A DNA stretch of 64,000 nt, from the NCBI GenBank assembly GCA_020638395.1, contig JACKIP010000004.1:107521-171520 (forward strand), in the 5' to 3' direction. The stretch comes from Rhodospirillales bacterium (lineage in GTDB: Bacteria > Pseudomonadota > Alphaproteobacteria > Micavibrionales > Micavibrionaceae). The notes under the pieces are model-generated. The model ran no database searches and was not told the DNA's origin. It worked only from the letters and a program-made list of their open reading frames with translations. The translations under genes and the position numbers were made by a program. Of this stretch, positions 24,826-33,399 are shown in pieces (the first letter of the stretch is position 1; every line of letters begins with the position of its first letter).

Positions 24826-26490
24826 TTAACTCTCCTGTGTCATCCAGCTTCGCAGGACCGAAACTGTTTCAGCAGGATACGCATCCACAATATCCTCGAC
24901 CTTTTTCAAAGAGGAGGCTTTAACCTTTCCCTCAACCTGGGTCATGTCAATCATATCATCCGGGCGCCCCGATGACGGACCGCGATCGTCCATATCCAGA
25001 CTTTGTGACGGCCCTTCCAACGCGGGATGCTCCGGTTTTATCGCCAGAAGATCCATTTCCATGTCTGCCCGTTCAGCCCCGCCGCCACTATCCTGCACCT
25101 CCAGAATACGTCCGATCATCGGACGCAATACCAGCAGAACGACCAGAACAATCGCAATGGTTACGATGATAACCTCAACCAGATCCTTGATCTCGCTGGG
25201 CTCGAATCCCAGAATTTTGCCGTCATCCAGCGTGCTGGCATCATCAATTCCTGCAAATTGCAGATTCACAACTTCCAGTGTATCACCGCGCCCCTCATCC
25301 AGCCCTACGGCAGACCGTACGAGAGATTTAATCTGATCCAGCTCCTCCTGTGCCCGTGGCTCATAGGTCTGCGTCTCAACTCCATCGGCATCTGTCTGGG
25401 TTACATAGCGTCCGTCCACCAGCACCGCCACCGACAGTTTTCTGATCTCGCCAACCTCACTGACCCGGTTGCGGACTGTCCGACTCACTTCGTAATTTGT
25501 AACCTCCTCCAGACGGTTATTCTGCGCTGTCGGCTGTTGATCGACCAGCAGATTATTCGTTCCGCCCGGCAGGTTATTCTGCACGCCGACTTCATTCTTA
25601 GATGCATCCCGCTCCTGACTGTTTTCTTCTGTCACCTGCGTTGACCGTACCACCGTATTTGGATCATAAATTTCTTCATTCGTGGTAATCCGATCAAAAT
25701 TCAAATCGGCGGTGACCGTCGCCCGGACCTTTCCAAACCCGACGATTTTCCCCACGATTTCCTCTATATTCTGACGCATGCGGTTTTCAGTCCCGCGCCG
25801 CAGCTCTTCACTACGATTATCAAACAGTCCACCCTCATCTTCTTCCCCGCGGGCGAGTAATGTTCCATCCTGATCCAGAACGGAGACATTCGACACTTTC
25901 AAATCCGGTATCGAGGACGCAACCAGAAACTGGATTGCATTGGCCTGCTTCCGGTCCAGACGGTTCCCCGGCTCCACGCTCAGCACAACACTGGCACGCG
26001 CTTTGGTATTGTCGCGGCTGAACAGCTCCCGCTGCGGCAATACGATATGAACTCTGGCGCTGCGAATCGGCCCCAGAGATGAAATTGTGCGGGATAACTC
26101 TCCCTCCAGAGCCCGAACCTGGTTGATATTCTGAACAAAGTTTGTTGTTCCAAATCCGGATTGCTGGTCGAAAAGCTCATATCCCAAAGAGCCACCATTC
26201 GGAAGACCTGCTTCCGCCAGCAACATCCGCGCCCGCCCGATTTCATTGGCCGGGACTCTGACCTGCTGCCCATCCTCCGAGACATTATATCGAATCCCTT
26301 CAGTTTCCAGCTTCGCGGCAATGGCTGCCGAATCGGTCGTGGACAGATCACTGTAAAGCAGCTTGAGCGAGGGCGTAGACACCCGCAAAGACACAAACAC
26401 AAAAAACACCAGCAAGCCCAGAACAATCGCCCCCATCACGGCGATTCTTGCTGGCCCAAGCTTTCTAAGCGTTTCATAAAAACTATTCAC
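24826..26490 (-). CDS. fliF: Flagellar MS-ring protein FliF
   Basis: 554 residues: an N-terminal membrane helix (about 14-33), the periplasmic ring-building domains (LYSDLSTTDSAAIAAKLE, then LLAEAGLPNGGSLGYELFD, ALEGELSRTI), a Gln/Asn-rich linker, a second membrane helix (about 440-465) and a C-terminal tail that binds FliG. The start is GTG at 26490, with AAGGAT upstream. First gene of fliF-fliG-fliH-fliN-motA, divergent from the FlaG-like gene. The 285-bp gap upstream is AT-rich. Confidence 0.97.
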   Translation of the reverse strand: MNSFYETLRKLGPARIAVMGAIVLGLLVFFVFVSLRVSTPSLKLLYSDLSTTDSAAIAAKLETEGIRYNVSEDGQQVRVPANEIGRARMLLAEAGLPNGGSLGYELFDQQSGFGTTNFVQNINQVRALEGELSRTISSLGPIRSARVHIVLPQRELFSRDNTKARASVVLSVEPGNRLDRKQANAIQFLVASSIPDLKVSNVSVLDQDGTLLARGEEDEGGLFDNRSEELRRGTENRMRQNIEEIVGKIVGFGKVRATVTADLNFDRITTNEEIYDPNTVVRSTQVTEENSQERDASKNEVGVQNNLPGGTNNLLVDQQPTAQNNRLEEVTNYEVSRTVRNRVSEVGEIRKLSVAVLVDGRYVTQTDADGVETQTYEPRAQEELDQIKSLVRSAVGLDEGRGDTLEVVNLQFAGIDDASTLDDGKILGFEPSEIKDLVEVIIVTIAIVLVVLLVLRPMIGRILEVQDSGGGAERADMEMDLLAIKPEHPALEGPSQSLDMDDRGPSSGRPDDMIDMTQVEGKVKASSLKKVEDIVDAYPAETVSVLRSWMTQES

Positions 26491-26695
26491 AACAAGATCC
26501 TTGTTTTACGGGCGCTTTCCAACTCATACAGTTTCCAGGCAACAAAATTAGATTGTAACGGACAGGGAAGAATTAAGAGGTCTTTATCCATTGATTTTTT
26601 ATTATAGCCTGATTTTATTATAATTTCCATGACTGAAATGCAGGTTTCATGCCACAGACTTCTTTTTTCCGGAGTCTCATTTATTCCATAAATAG

Positions 26696-26724
26696 TTGAC
26701 TTTTTAGAATTATTCTGTTATATT
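26696..26724 (+). promoter_or_regulatory. Strong sigma-70-type promoter for the FlaG-like gene
   Basis: TTGACT (26696-26701), a 17-bp spacer, then TATATT (26719-26724). It is the best consensus promoter I see in the window. Transcription would start near 26731. The leader contains a hairpin (AAAAGTGTA-TTTT-TATACTTTT, 26733-26754), then GGTTAGGTTAGGGG before the ATG at 26776. Confidence 0.65.
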
Positions 26725-26775
26725 TGGGGTATAAAAGTGTATTTTTATACTTTTGGGTTAGGTTAGGGGTCTATT

Positions 26776-27258
26776 ATGATTGAAGCGGTCAATTCAGTAC
26801 TGTCGAGTGCGCCGCTTCTCCGTCAGGTGGCGGAGCAACAAAGTAGCGCACGCGAAAATGTCTCAACAACGCCGGAAACGATTCAGGCGGTTGCGAAGGC
26901 GCCTTATATCAGTCCGTTCGTGAGTGTTGATGTGAACTTCGACACAGCGGTTATTCTTTTGCGCGATTCGGAAACAGGTGACACTGTCCAGCAAATCCCA
27001 TCCGAGGGAAAACTGGAAGCGCGTCGCCGTCAGGAAGCAACGAAACAGCTTCAGGAACTTCAAACAACTGAAACGCAACTGTCCGACTCGGGTGCGCAAA
27101 GTGTTACGTTTGCATCTGCGGAACCAACCGCCCCTGTTACAACAGACACCGGCACTACAGGCGGCGCACCTATATCTCAGGCAGCGCTTGCCGCATTTGC
27201 GTCCGGCGCGCAGGCTGGCGAAAGTAGTGCGGCCTCAAGCTTCGCGACCTCTGCCTGA
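26776..27258 (+). CDS. FlaG-like flagellar protein
   Basis: 160 residues. Positions about 50-80 (SPFVSVDVNFDTAVILLRDS then ETGDTVQQIPSE) match the FlaG core, in which a beta-hairpin is followed by (D/E)xxTGEvIrqIPpE. FlaG proteins affect filament length. The rest is low-complexity Thr/Ala/Ser/Gln-rich sequence. It lies divergent from fliF and convergent with flaF, in the middle of the flagellar cluster, and has its own strong housekeeping-type promoter. The FlaG family call rests on the short core only. Confidence 0.65.
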   Translation: MIEAVNSVLSSAPLLRQVAEQQSSARENVSTTPETIQAVAKAPYISPFVSVDVNFDTAVILLRDSETGDTVQQIPSEGKLEARRRQEATKQLQELQTTETQLSDSGAQSVTFASAEPTAPVTTDTGTTGGAPISQAALAAFASGAQAGESSAASSFATSA

Positions 27259-27315
27259 TACCCGATAAAGGGATCGCCATATTATTCAGAGCCACTATAC
27301 CTTCATTTTTTTGTC

Positions 27316-27335
27316 ATTCCCGCGAAAGCGGGAAT
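27316..27335. repeat. Short palindrome ATTCCCGC-GAAA-GCGGGAAT
   Basis: A perfect 8-bp stem in the context GTCATTCCCGCGAAAGCGGG, a motif common in intergenic repeats of many proteobacteria. It lies between the convergent FlaG-like gene and flaF and lacks a T-run on the plus strand, so I do not call it a terminator. Confidence 0.6.
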
Positions 27336-27368
27336 CCAGAATTTCCAGAATTTACTGCCTCCGCCTCA

Positions 27369-27827
27369 TCAGGCCGTAGTCGGACGCCCTGCGGTTGGCG
27401 TGGAATTTTCCTTACCGGTGGTTGCCTGTTTGGCCTGCTCCATCAATCCGGCAGCAATTTCCCGGTTGATGCTAATCAGTACGTCCAGTTTTTGCTTTTC
27501 CGGTTTGGTCAGAATTTCAACTTCTCTTTTAAAGATGAAGTTGGCAAGATTTAAAATATTGCTGCGAAGATCCGACGGGCGGTTATTTTCCGGATTTTCC
27601 AGTGCCGTATCATAAAACAGCATCCATATCTGCCGGTTATATTTTAACGCATCCTCCAGAATTTCAGAGGTCAGATTCTCCCAATCGCTCTGGATATCCT
27701 GCAACGCTTTTGCCGATTTCAGCAAAACCCGCGCCTCCAGCTCACTTTGATTGGTGGTGTGCTTCTGCGCCGTGTCTCCGTACATTCCGGCGGCGTTTGC
27801 ATAAGGATTATCAGGCTTTCCGGGCAT
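27369..27827 (-). CDS. flaF: Flagellar biosynthesis regulator FlaF
   Basis: 152 residues with the FlaF pattern: YANAAGMYGDTAQKH at the N-terminus, LEARVLLKSAKALQ, the NRQIWMLFYDTAL motif and LANFIFKREVEIL. FlaF promotes flagellin translation and secretion and opposes FlbT in Caulobacter and related bacteria. It begins 17 bp inside flbT, so the two are coupled. No flagellin gene is adjacent. Confidence 0.93.
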   Translation of the reverse strand: MPGKPDNPYANAAGMYGDTAQKHTTNQSELEARVLLKSAKALQDIQSDWENLTSEILEDALKYNRQIWMLFYDTALENPENNRPSDLRSNILNLANFIFKREVEILTKPEKQKLDVLISINREIAAGLMEQAKQATTGKENSTPTAGRPTTA

Positions 27828-28221
27828 TGGTCATCAGCTCCTGTTCATAGTTAATCAGCTCGCGGGCATCCTTCATCGCTTTGTAGTAATGCCCTTCGAT
27901 AATTTTTTCATTGATATTCAGAAAGAATCCGGTTGTTGAGGGGGCTGCCATCTGGATATCCCGCACAAGGTCAAAGTATTTCTGGTGATATTCCTTGGGA
28001 TTTCGTGCCAGATACATGCACTGCACCAAAAAGTAAATCTTTTTACAGGGCGAATCGGCCTCTTCCTCACGCATCACATCTTTTTCACGCAGAATCGCCG
28101 CATCCCCGGCAATGTGAAGGCGGGTTCGTTGGGAGTCATTGGTAATAACTGCCGTTCCGACCAGAATTTTTTCATTGGGTTTTAAATCGATCACAAGTGC
28201 CATAGAGGTTCTCTCTTTCAA
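27811..28221 (-). CDS. flbT: Flagellin post-transcriptional regulator FlbT
   Basis: 136 residues with LVIDLKPNEKILVGTAVI, then KIYFLVQCMYLA and LINYEQELM near the end, matching FlbT. In Caulobacter FlbT binds flagellin mRNA and represses its translation. The open frame begins MKERTSM; the internal MALVIDL start (28203) is also possible and agrees with the family N-terminus, and GAGAGAACC lies just before that ATG. It overlaps flaF. Confidence 0.93.
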   Translation of the reverse strand: MKERTSMALVIDLKPNEKILVGTAVITNDSQRTRLHIAGDAAILREKDVMREEEADSPCKKIYFLVQCMYLARNPKEYHQKYFDLVRDIQMAAPSTTGFFLNINEKIIEGHYYKAMKDARELINYEQELMTNARKA

Positions 28222-28289
28222 AATATCGTAGATTCTCCACGTTATTAGTCTAGCATATCTTCAAAGGAATGAAGAAATAGTTAATCTTA

Positions 28290-28853
28290 TCTCCCCCTCA
28301 AAACTTAATTTTTCGTCATTACATGGCTCCATCCGTGTGATTCATATTGAATTTTCACCACGGAGGCACGGAGAAAGCGGTGCCAAAAACAAACAAAGCA
28401 TCATGAACCACGAATGAACACAAATAGACACGAATGGGAAAATATTGGTGTGCATTCGTGTTTATTCGTGGTGAAAACGTAGAAGCTTCTGCAAAAGCCT
28501 CGACTCGTCATTCTAAGGCGCAGGGCACGCAGAGAGTATTTCCCCCTTGGCGACCTTTGCGCTTCATAGCGTTCTTTGCGTGAACGATAAAACGATAGAT
28601 TCTGAACCGCAAAGTAAGACAAAGTTCTTTCGTTTTTTTCGATATTTACTGGGTCCCCGCCTGCGCGGGGATGACAGCTGAGCGGAAAAACTTTGTTTTA
28701 CGTTGCGGTTCAAAACTGTTTGAGCACGAAGTAACGAAGACACGAAGGTTTTTTCGAGTACTTCGTTCCTTCGCGCCTTCGTGTTTATATCACGTTTCCA
28801 TGGATCACACGGACAGAGCCGGGTAATGACGAAATTGAGGAGTGGTAAGATGG
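28290..28853. repeat. Block of nested dispersed repeats between flbT and the M29 peptidase
   Basis: No gene. In order: a CGTCATTACATGGC palindrome half (about 28310-28352), family A start (CACCACGGAGGCACGG, 28357), family F (AAAGCATCATGAACCACGAA to TTTATTCGTGGTG, 28395-28475), a family E fragment (GAAGCTTCTGCAAAAGCC, 28486), inverted family A (GAACCGCAAAGTAAGAC, about 28603-28640), a GGGTCCCCGCCTGCGCGGGG palindrome (28651), a further A-type tail, and a closing GGATCACACGGACAGAGCC palindrome (28802). Confidence 0.75.
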
Positions 28854-30335
28854 TTAATACGTTCTGTTTGCAAAATCATAATTTTGCCAGTATTCCGGAC
28901 GCGATTCCCTGGGCAGCGCCGCCCACCCGTGATTCAGAACCTCCAGAGCCGGATCAAGGAAAATTCCGTCCTCCATAATTTTCTCGCCGTCCAGATAAAT
29001 ACAGCCCTGTTTGCCATACAGCATGGTGGTAATATCCCAGTGAATCAGGCTGCGATTACCGTTATCAAGCCGCACCTTTTGCCCGACATATTCCGTCATG
29101 GTATAGGCCGCTCCCAGCGCGACGTGAAAGCTGCCGCCGATTTTTTCCACCAACAAACCGTTGGCAACGTGCCGTTTTAAATGCGGATTGGTTCCGATAC
29201 CGATTTCCCCCAGATAACAACTGCCTTCATCGGTTTCAATCATGTTCCGCAGCGCGTCCTGCCCGACATCGGCTTTATACTCAATAATTTTCCCGTCCTG
29301 AAACCTGAAAAAAATATTCTCAATGCGTTTCCCCTCCGATTTGGTCGGGCTAAACACACCTTTTGCAACGATGCGGCCATTAACGCTGTTCTTAACAGGC
29401 GCGCTGAAGACTTCGGACCCCGGAACATTGCGGGCGATCAGGCTATTGGCAAAGGTCATTCCGTCAATGCTCATACTCAAATCGGTGCCATCCGCATTGG
29501 TAAAGCGCAGTTGCTTCCCAGCATCCAGCTTTGCAATCAGTTGTCGGTGCGCTTTATCTATTGCATCCCACGGCTGGTCGCACATTTCAAAATAAAGCTT
29601 CAGATATGCCTCATAAGGGATTCCGTCAAAATGCGCATCGGCCTCGGTTGGAATGCAGGTCAGGGTAAAATGAATCTCTCCACTGGACACCCGCTCCCGC
29701 ACAGAGCGGGTCAGTTCCTTGTACAAGGTCTCTTTCGACTCATCAATATCCGGCGGGACGATAGACGGCATACCCGGCACGACAAGCATGCGGCGGGTTA
29801 CTGGCGCCCAGACCTGAAGGTAACGCTCTGCCAGAGTTTTAATCCCCTCCGGATCTGCTTCATTCATCAAACAAGCCTGAAATACCGGCTCCGAGAACAG
29901 AATATCAAACCGGTCCCCGTTTTCGATCAGCCGCCGGACAATGGATTCGGCAACAGAACGGACATTCTCTCCGATTTGCAACAATCCATAATCAGGCTCT
30001 CCCGATCGCATATTATAAATTTTAGCCGCCAGACTATCGACCAGCTCTTGGGATACGGGAGGGCTTTTCTGCTGATGCCAGCCGCCCAGAGCCTGGGATG
30101 TGTAATATGCAAAAAAGCCTCCATTCTGCTGCAACCCGGCATCATGAATCATCTGAAGTCGCTGGGCCTCCAGCAGAATATTCAAGGCATCGTCGAGAAA
30201 TTCAATTTCGCAGCGCAGGACGTCCAGCGTCCGCTCTATCAAATCACGGTACAGAGTATCTCCTTGCAAAAAAGATCGCAAATGATCGGCGCGGTATTGA
30301 AACGCAGGGGAAATATCCATGAGTCGGTAAGTCAT
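28854..30335 (-). CDS. Metallo-aminopeptidase, M29 family
   Basis: 493 residues. The C-terminal half carries the M29 metal-binding pattern: NVPGSEVFSAP with the first Glu, YLGEIGIGTNP with the second, SFHVALGAAY with His and Tyr, and LIHWDITTML with His and Asp. M29 enzymes (aminopeptidase T/S type) release N-terminal residues from peptides in the cytosol and use cobalt or zinc. The N-terminal 150 residues are a longer helical extension than in the 410-residue classical members. It stands alone between a repeat block and the nuo genes. Confidence 0.92.
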   Translation of the reverse strand: MTYRLMDISPAFQYRADHLRSFLQGDTLYRDLIERTLDVLRCEIEFLDDALNILLEAQRLQMIHDAGLQQNGGFFAYYTSQALGGWHQQKSPPVSQELVDSLAAKIYNMRSGEPDYGLLQIGENVRSVAESIVRRLIENGDRFDILFSEPVFQACLMNEADPEGIKTLAERYLQVWAPVTRRMLVVPGMPSIVPPDIDESKETLYKELTRSVRERVSSGEIHFTLTCIPTEADAHFDGIPYEAYLKLYFEMCDQPWDAIDKAHRQLIAKLDAGKQLRFTNADGTDLSMSIDGMTFANSLIARNVPGSEVFSAPVKNSVNGRIVAKGVFSPTKSEGKRIENIFFRFQDGKIIEYKADVGQDALRNMIETDEGSCYLGEIGIGTNPHLKRHVANGLLVEKIGGSFHVALGAAYTMTEYVGQKVRLDNGNRSLIHWDITTMLYGKQGCIYLDGEKIMEDGIFLDPALEVLNHGWAALPRESRPEYWQNYDFANRTY

Positions 30336-30380
30336 GGCTTATTGGAGCAGAAAGCCGCTCCCTGCGCAAGCCGCGGGTTA

Positions 30381-31829
30381 TTAAAACAACACCGAGGATG
30401 CCGCACGCGCCACATTCAAAAGTGGCTCCGGCATGATGACCAATCCCAGAACAGCTGCCATCGATACCAAAATCACGGCATCGCGGGGAACATTCGGCTC
30501 GTGCTCCAGAGATTCAACCGCGTCATCAAAAAACATAACTTTTATAATGCGCAGGTAGTAATAAGCCGCCACAACTGACGAGACAACCCCCAGCACCGCA
30601 AGGACAATCAGCCCCGACTCGATCGCTGTCTGGAAAATGAACAATTTGCCAAAGAATCCAGCCAGAGGGGGAATGCCGCTCATGGAAAACATCAGGGCCG
30701 CCATAACATAGGCCGTTACAGGATGAGTCTTAGACAACCCTTCCATATGTTCAATCTCTTCCAGAGCCGTGCCGTCGCGCCGCAGCGACATCAAAACACC
30801 GAACGTCGCCGCCGTCATCACCATGTAAATAATGAAATAATAGAGCGTTGCGCCTGCCCCGTCGGCCCCTCCGGCAATCAATCCGATCATCGCATAGCCC
30901 ATATTTCCGATCGAGCTATAGGCCAGCAGGCGTTTAATGTTGGTTTGTCCCAGCCCCGCCAGCGCCCCAACGATCATGGACGCCGCCGCCAGTCCCCACA
31001 TAATCTGTCCCCAAACCGGTTCCAGCTCCGCAAAGGGTTCGTAGAAAATCCGCATCAGTAAGGCCGCCGCCGCCAACTTTGGCACAATCGCGAACAGGGC
31101 GGTCACGGACATTGGCGCGCCTTCATACACATCCGGTGTCCACATGTGAAAGGGAACGGCAGATATTTTAAACGCCAGTCCCGCAAGCAAAAAGACAAAT
31201 CCCAGACTGACCCCCAGATGGACTTGTGGCAAATAGGCCAGTGCCTGCGCAATTCCTGCAAAATTGGTTGTTCCGGAAAATCCGTAAATAATCGAGCTTC
31301 CGAATAGAACCATCCCGGAGGACAACGCCCCCAGAATAAAATATTTAATCCCGGCTTCTGCAGATTTCAGGGAATTCCGGCGGATCGCGGCGAGAACGTA
31401 AAGGCTGAGAGATTGCAGCTCCAGACCGATATACAGCGACATCAGATCATTGGCGGAGACCATAATCATCATCCCCAATGCTGCCAGCAGAAGTAATACC
31501 GGATATTCATGGGCCGTAATCCGCTCCCGCTTCATATATCCCGTAGACAAGAGCAAAACAACCGCCATCGCCAACAGAATCAGGCTTTTGACTACGCCTG
31601 CGAACCGGTCCATCACGAAAAACCCGTTCATCGTAACGGCAGTACTCCAGTCAAGCGAAACCGTCAGAAAAAACGTCAATAGCAGAAGTAAGACCGCCGC
31701 ATAGGAAACGGTATTGGTAATCACACTTCGGGAGACCGCTCCGACAACCAGCAGAAACATTGCACCACAGGCCAGAACAATTTCCGGCAAAACACTCTCG
31801 ATTCCCAAATCACTCAGAATAGTTGTCAT
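30381..31829 (-). CDS. nuoN: NADH-quinone oxidoreductase subunit N
   Basis: 482 residues, about 14 membrane helices, one of the antiporter-like proton-pumping subunits of complex I. Visible: LYIGLELQSLSLYVLAAI with the key Glu, KYFILGALSSGMVLFG, and AVPFHMWTPDVYEGAP. Last gene of nuoJKLMN, 1 bp after nuoM. No terminator is evident in the 45 bp before the M29 gene. Confidence 0.97.
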   Translation of the reverse strand: MTTILSDLGIESVLPEIVLACGAMFLLVVGAVSRSVITNTVSYAAVLLLLLTFFLTVSLDWSTAVTMNGFFVMDRFAGVVKSLILLAMAVVLLLSTGYMKRERITAHEYPVLLLLAALGMMIMVSANDLMSLYIGLELQSLSLYVLAAIRRNSLKSAEAGIKYFILGALSSGMVLFGSSIIYGFSGTTNFAGIAQALAYLPQVHLGVSLGFVFLLAGLAFKISAVPFHMWTPDVYEGAPMSVTALFAIVPKLAAAALLMRIFYEPFAELEPVWGQIMWGLAAASMIVGALAGLGQTNIKRLLAYSSIGNMGYAMIGLIAGGADGAGATLYYFIIYMVMTAATFGVLMSLRRDGTALEEIEHMEGLSKTHPVTAYVMAALMFSMSGIPPLAGFFGKLFIFQTAIESGLIVLAVLGVVSSVVAAYYYLRIIKVMFFDDAVESLEHEPNVPRDAVILVSMAAVLGLVIMPEPLLNVARAASSVLF

Positions 31830-31830
31830 C

Positions 31831-33396
31831 TTAATTCTGCGCTCCTTTCACGAGATGCGCTGTTTGCAAGGAGGGAGCATCCCCATGCTCCACATAGGAT
31901 GTCGGCCTCCCCTTCATCAAATTATCTTCATAAAGTGTCACCAGCCGTTTGACAGATGGCTCAATCCGGGCGCTCAGAGGTGCCGGATACACACCGATCA
32001 AAATGACCAGCACCGCCAACGGCGCCAAAATCAGCACTTCCCGCGGTTCCAGATCTTTCATTTCCGTCGCGTCTTTGTTGTCTGCCGGACCGAACACCAC
32101 CCGCCGGTAGAGTAACAACATATAAGCCGCGCCCAGAACCATGCCGGTTGCCGCCAGCAGACTCATCAGAATGTTCACCTTATAAGCGCCTAACAAAGAC
32201 AGGAACTCACCGATAAATCCCGATGTTCCGGGTAATCCCACCGATCCCAGCATGAAAATCATAAAGACCGTCGCATATTTCGGCATGTTTTTGACAATCC
32301 CGCCATAACGGCCCATCTCGCGAGTATGCAGGCGGTCATAGACGACTCCAACACACAGGAACAGCGCCGCAGAAATAATGCCGTGGGAAATCATCTGGAA
32401 CACACCGCCATGGATGCCTTCGACGGTCATACTGAAAATTCCGAGGGTCACAAATCCCATATGCGCCACAGAAGAATAGGCAATCAGCTTTTTCATATCT
32501 TCCTGCACCAACGCCACCAGCGAGGTATAGATAATGGCAATAACGCTCAGACTCATGACGAACGGCGCAAAATATTCCGAGGCTTCTGGAAACATCGGCA
32601 GAGAAAAGCGCAGAAATCCATAGCCCCCCATTTTCAGCAACACGCCGGCCAGAATCACCGACCCGGCCGTCGGCGCTTCGACGTGCGCATCTGGCAACCA
32701 GGTGTGAACCGGCCACATTGGCATTTTCACAGCAAATGACGCAAAAAAGGCCAGAAACAGCCAATATTGCAGATTGGCAGCCAGAGGGTTTTGCATCAGG
32801 GTCGGGATATCGGTGGAACCTCCTTCTGCATAAATCATCAGCATCGCCAGCAGCATCAGCACAGACCCCAGCAGGGTGTAAAGGAAAAACTTATAGGAAG
32901 CATAAATTTTGCGCGGCCCCCCCCAGATTCCAATAATCAGGAACATCGGAATCAGGACGGCTTCAAAAAAGACGTAGAACAGAACCAGATCCAGTGCGCA
33001 GAACGTCCCGATCATCAGAGTTTCCAGAACGAGGAACGCCACCATATATTCTTTGACCCGGGTCTGAACTGCTTTCCAGCTCGCCAGAATACAAAGCGGG
33101 GTCAGAAAGGTCGATAGCAGGACAAAAAACAAGGAAATGCCATCAAGTCCCATGGAATAAGAAATATTCAGGGTCGGCAGCCACTCGATCTTTTCAATAA
33201 ATTGAAATCCGGGGTCCAGAGGATCAAATTTCAAATAAAGATACAGGCTGATCGCGAACACAAATACCGAGGTATATAACGCAGTATATCTTGCATTCTG
33301 GGCGACATTCTGCTCGGTCCCACGAATGGAGAGAATAAACACCGCCCCGACCAGCGGCAGAAACGTCAGTAAGGACAATAACGGAAAATCAAGCAT
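31831..33396 (-). CDS. nuoM: NADH-quinone oxidoreductase subunit M
   Basis: 521 residues, about 14 helices. FYVFFEAVLIPMFLIIG contains the conserved Glu of TM5; VHTWLPDAHVEAPTAGSVI and KMGGYGFLRF identify the NuoM branch of the antiporter-like subunits. It starts 3 bp after nuoL. Confidence 0.97.
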   Translation of the reverse strand: MLDFPLLSLLTFLPLVGAVFILSIRGTEQNVAQNARYTALYTSVFVFAISLYLYLKFDPLDPGFQFIEKIEWLPTLNISYSMGLDGISLFFVLLSTFLTPLCILASWKAVQTRVKEYMVAFLVLETLMIGTFCALDLVLFYVFFEAVLIPMFLIIGIWGGPRKIYASYKFFLYTLLGSVLMLLAMLMIYAEGGSTDIPTLMQNPLAANLQYWLFLAFFASFAVKMPMWPVHTWLPDAHVEAPTAGSVILAGVLLKMGGYGFLRFSLPMFPEASEYFAPFVMSLSVIAIIYTSLVALVQEDMKKLIAYSSVAHMGFVTLGIFSMTVEGIHGGVFQMISHGIISAALFLCVGVVYDRLHTREMGRYGGIVKNMPKYATVFMIFMLGSVGLPGTSGFIGEFLSLLGAYKVNILMSLLAATGMVLGAAYMLLLYRRVVFGPADNKDATEMKDLEPREVLILAPLAVLVILIGVYPAPLSARIEPSVKRLVTLYEDNLMKGRPTSYVEHGDAPSLQTAHLVKGAQN

Positions 33397-33399
33397 GAT

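Noticed and set aside
27316..27335. Terminator between the FlaG-like gene and flaF
   Set aside because: The stem is perfect but lacks a T-run on either side in the right direction; it matches a common intergenic repeat.
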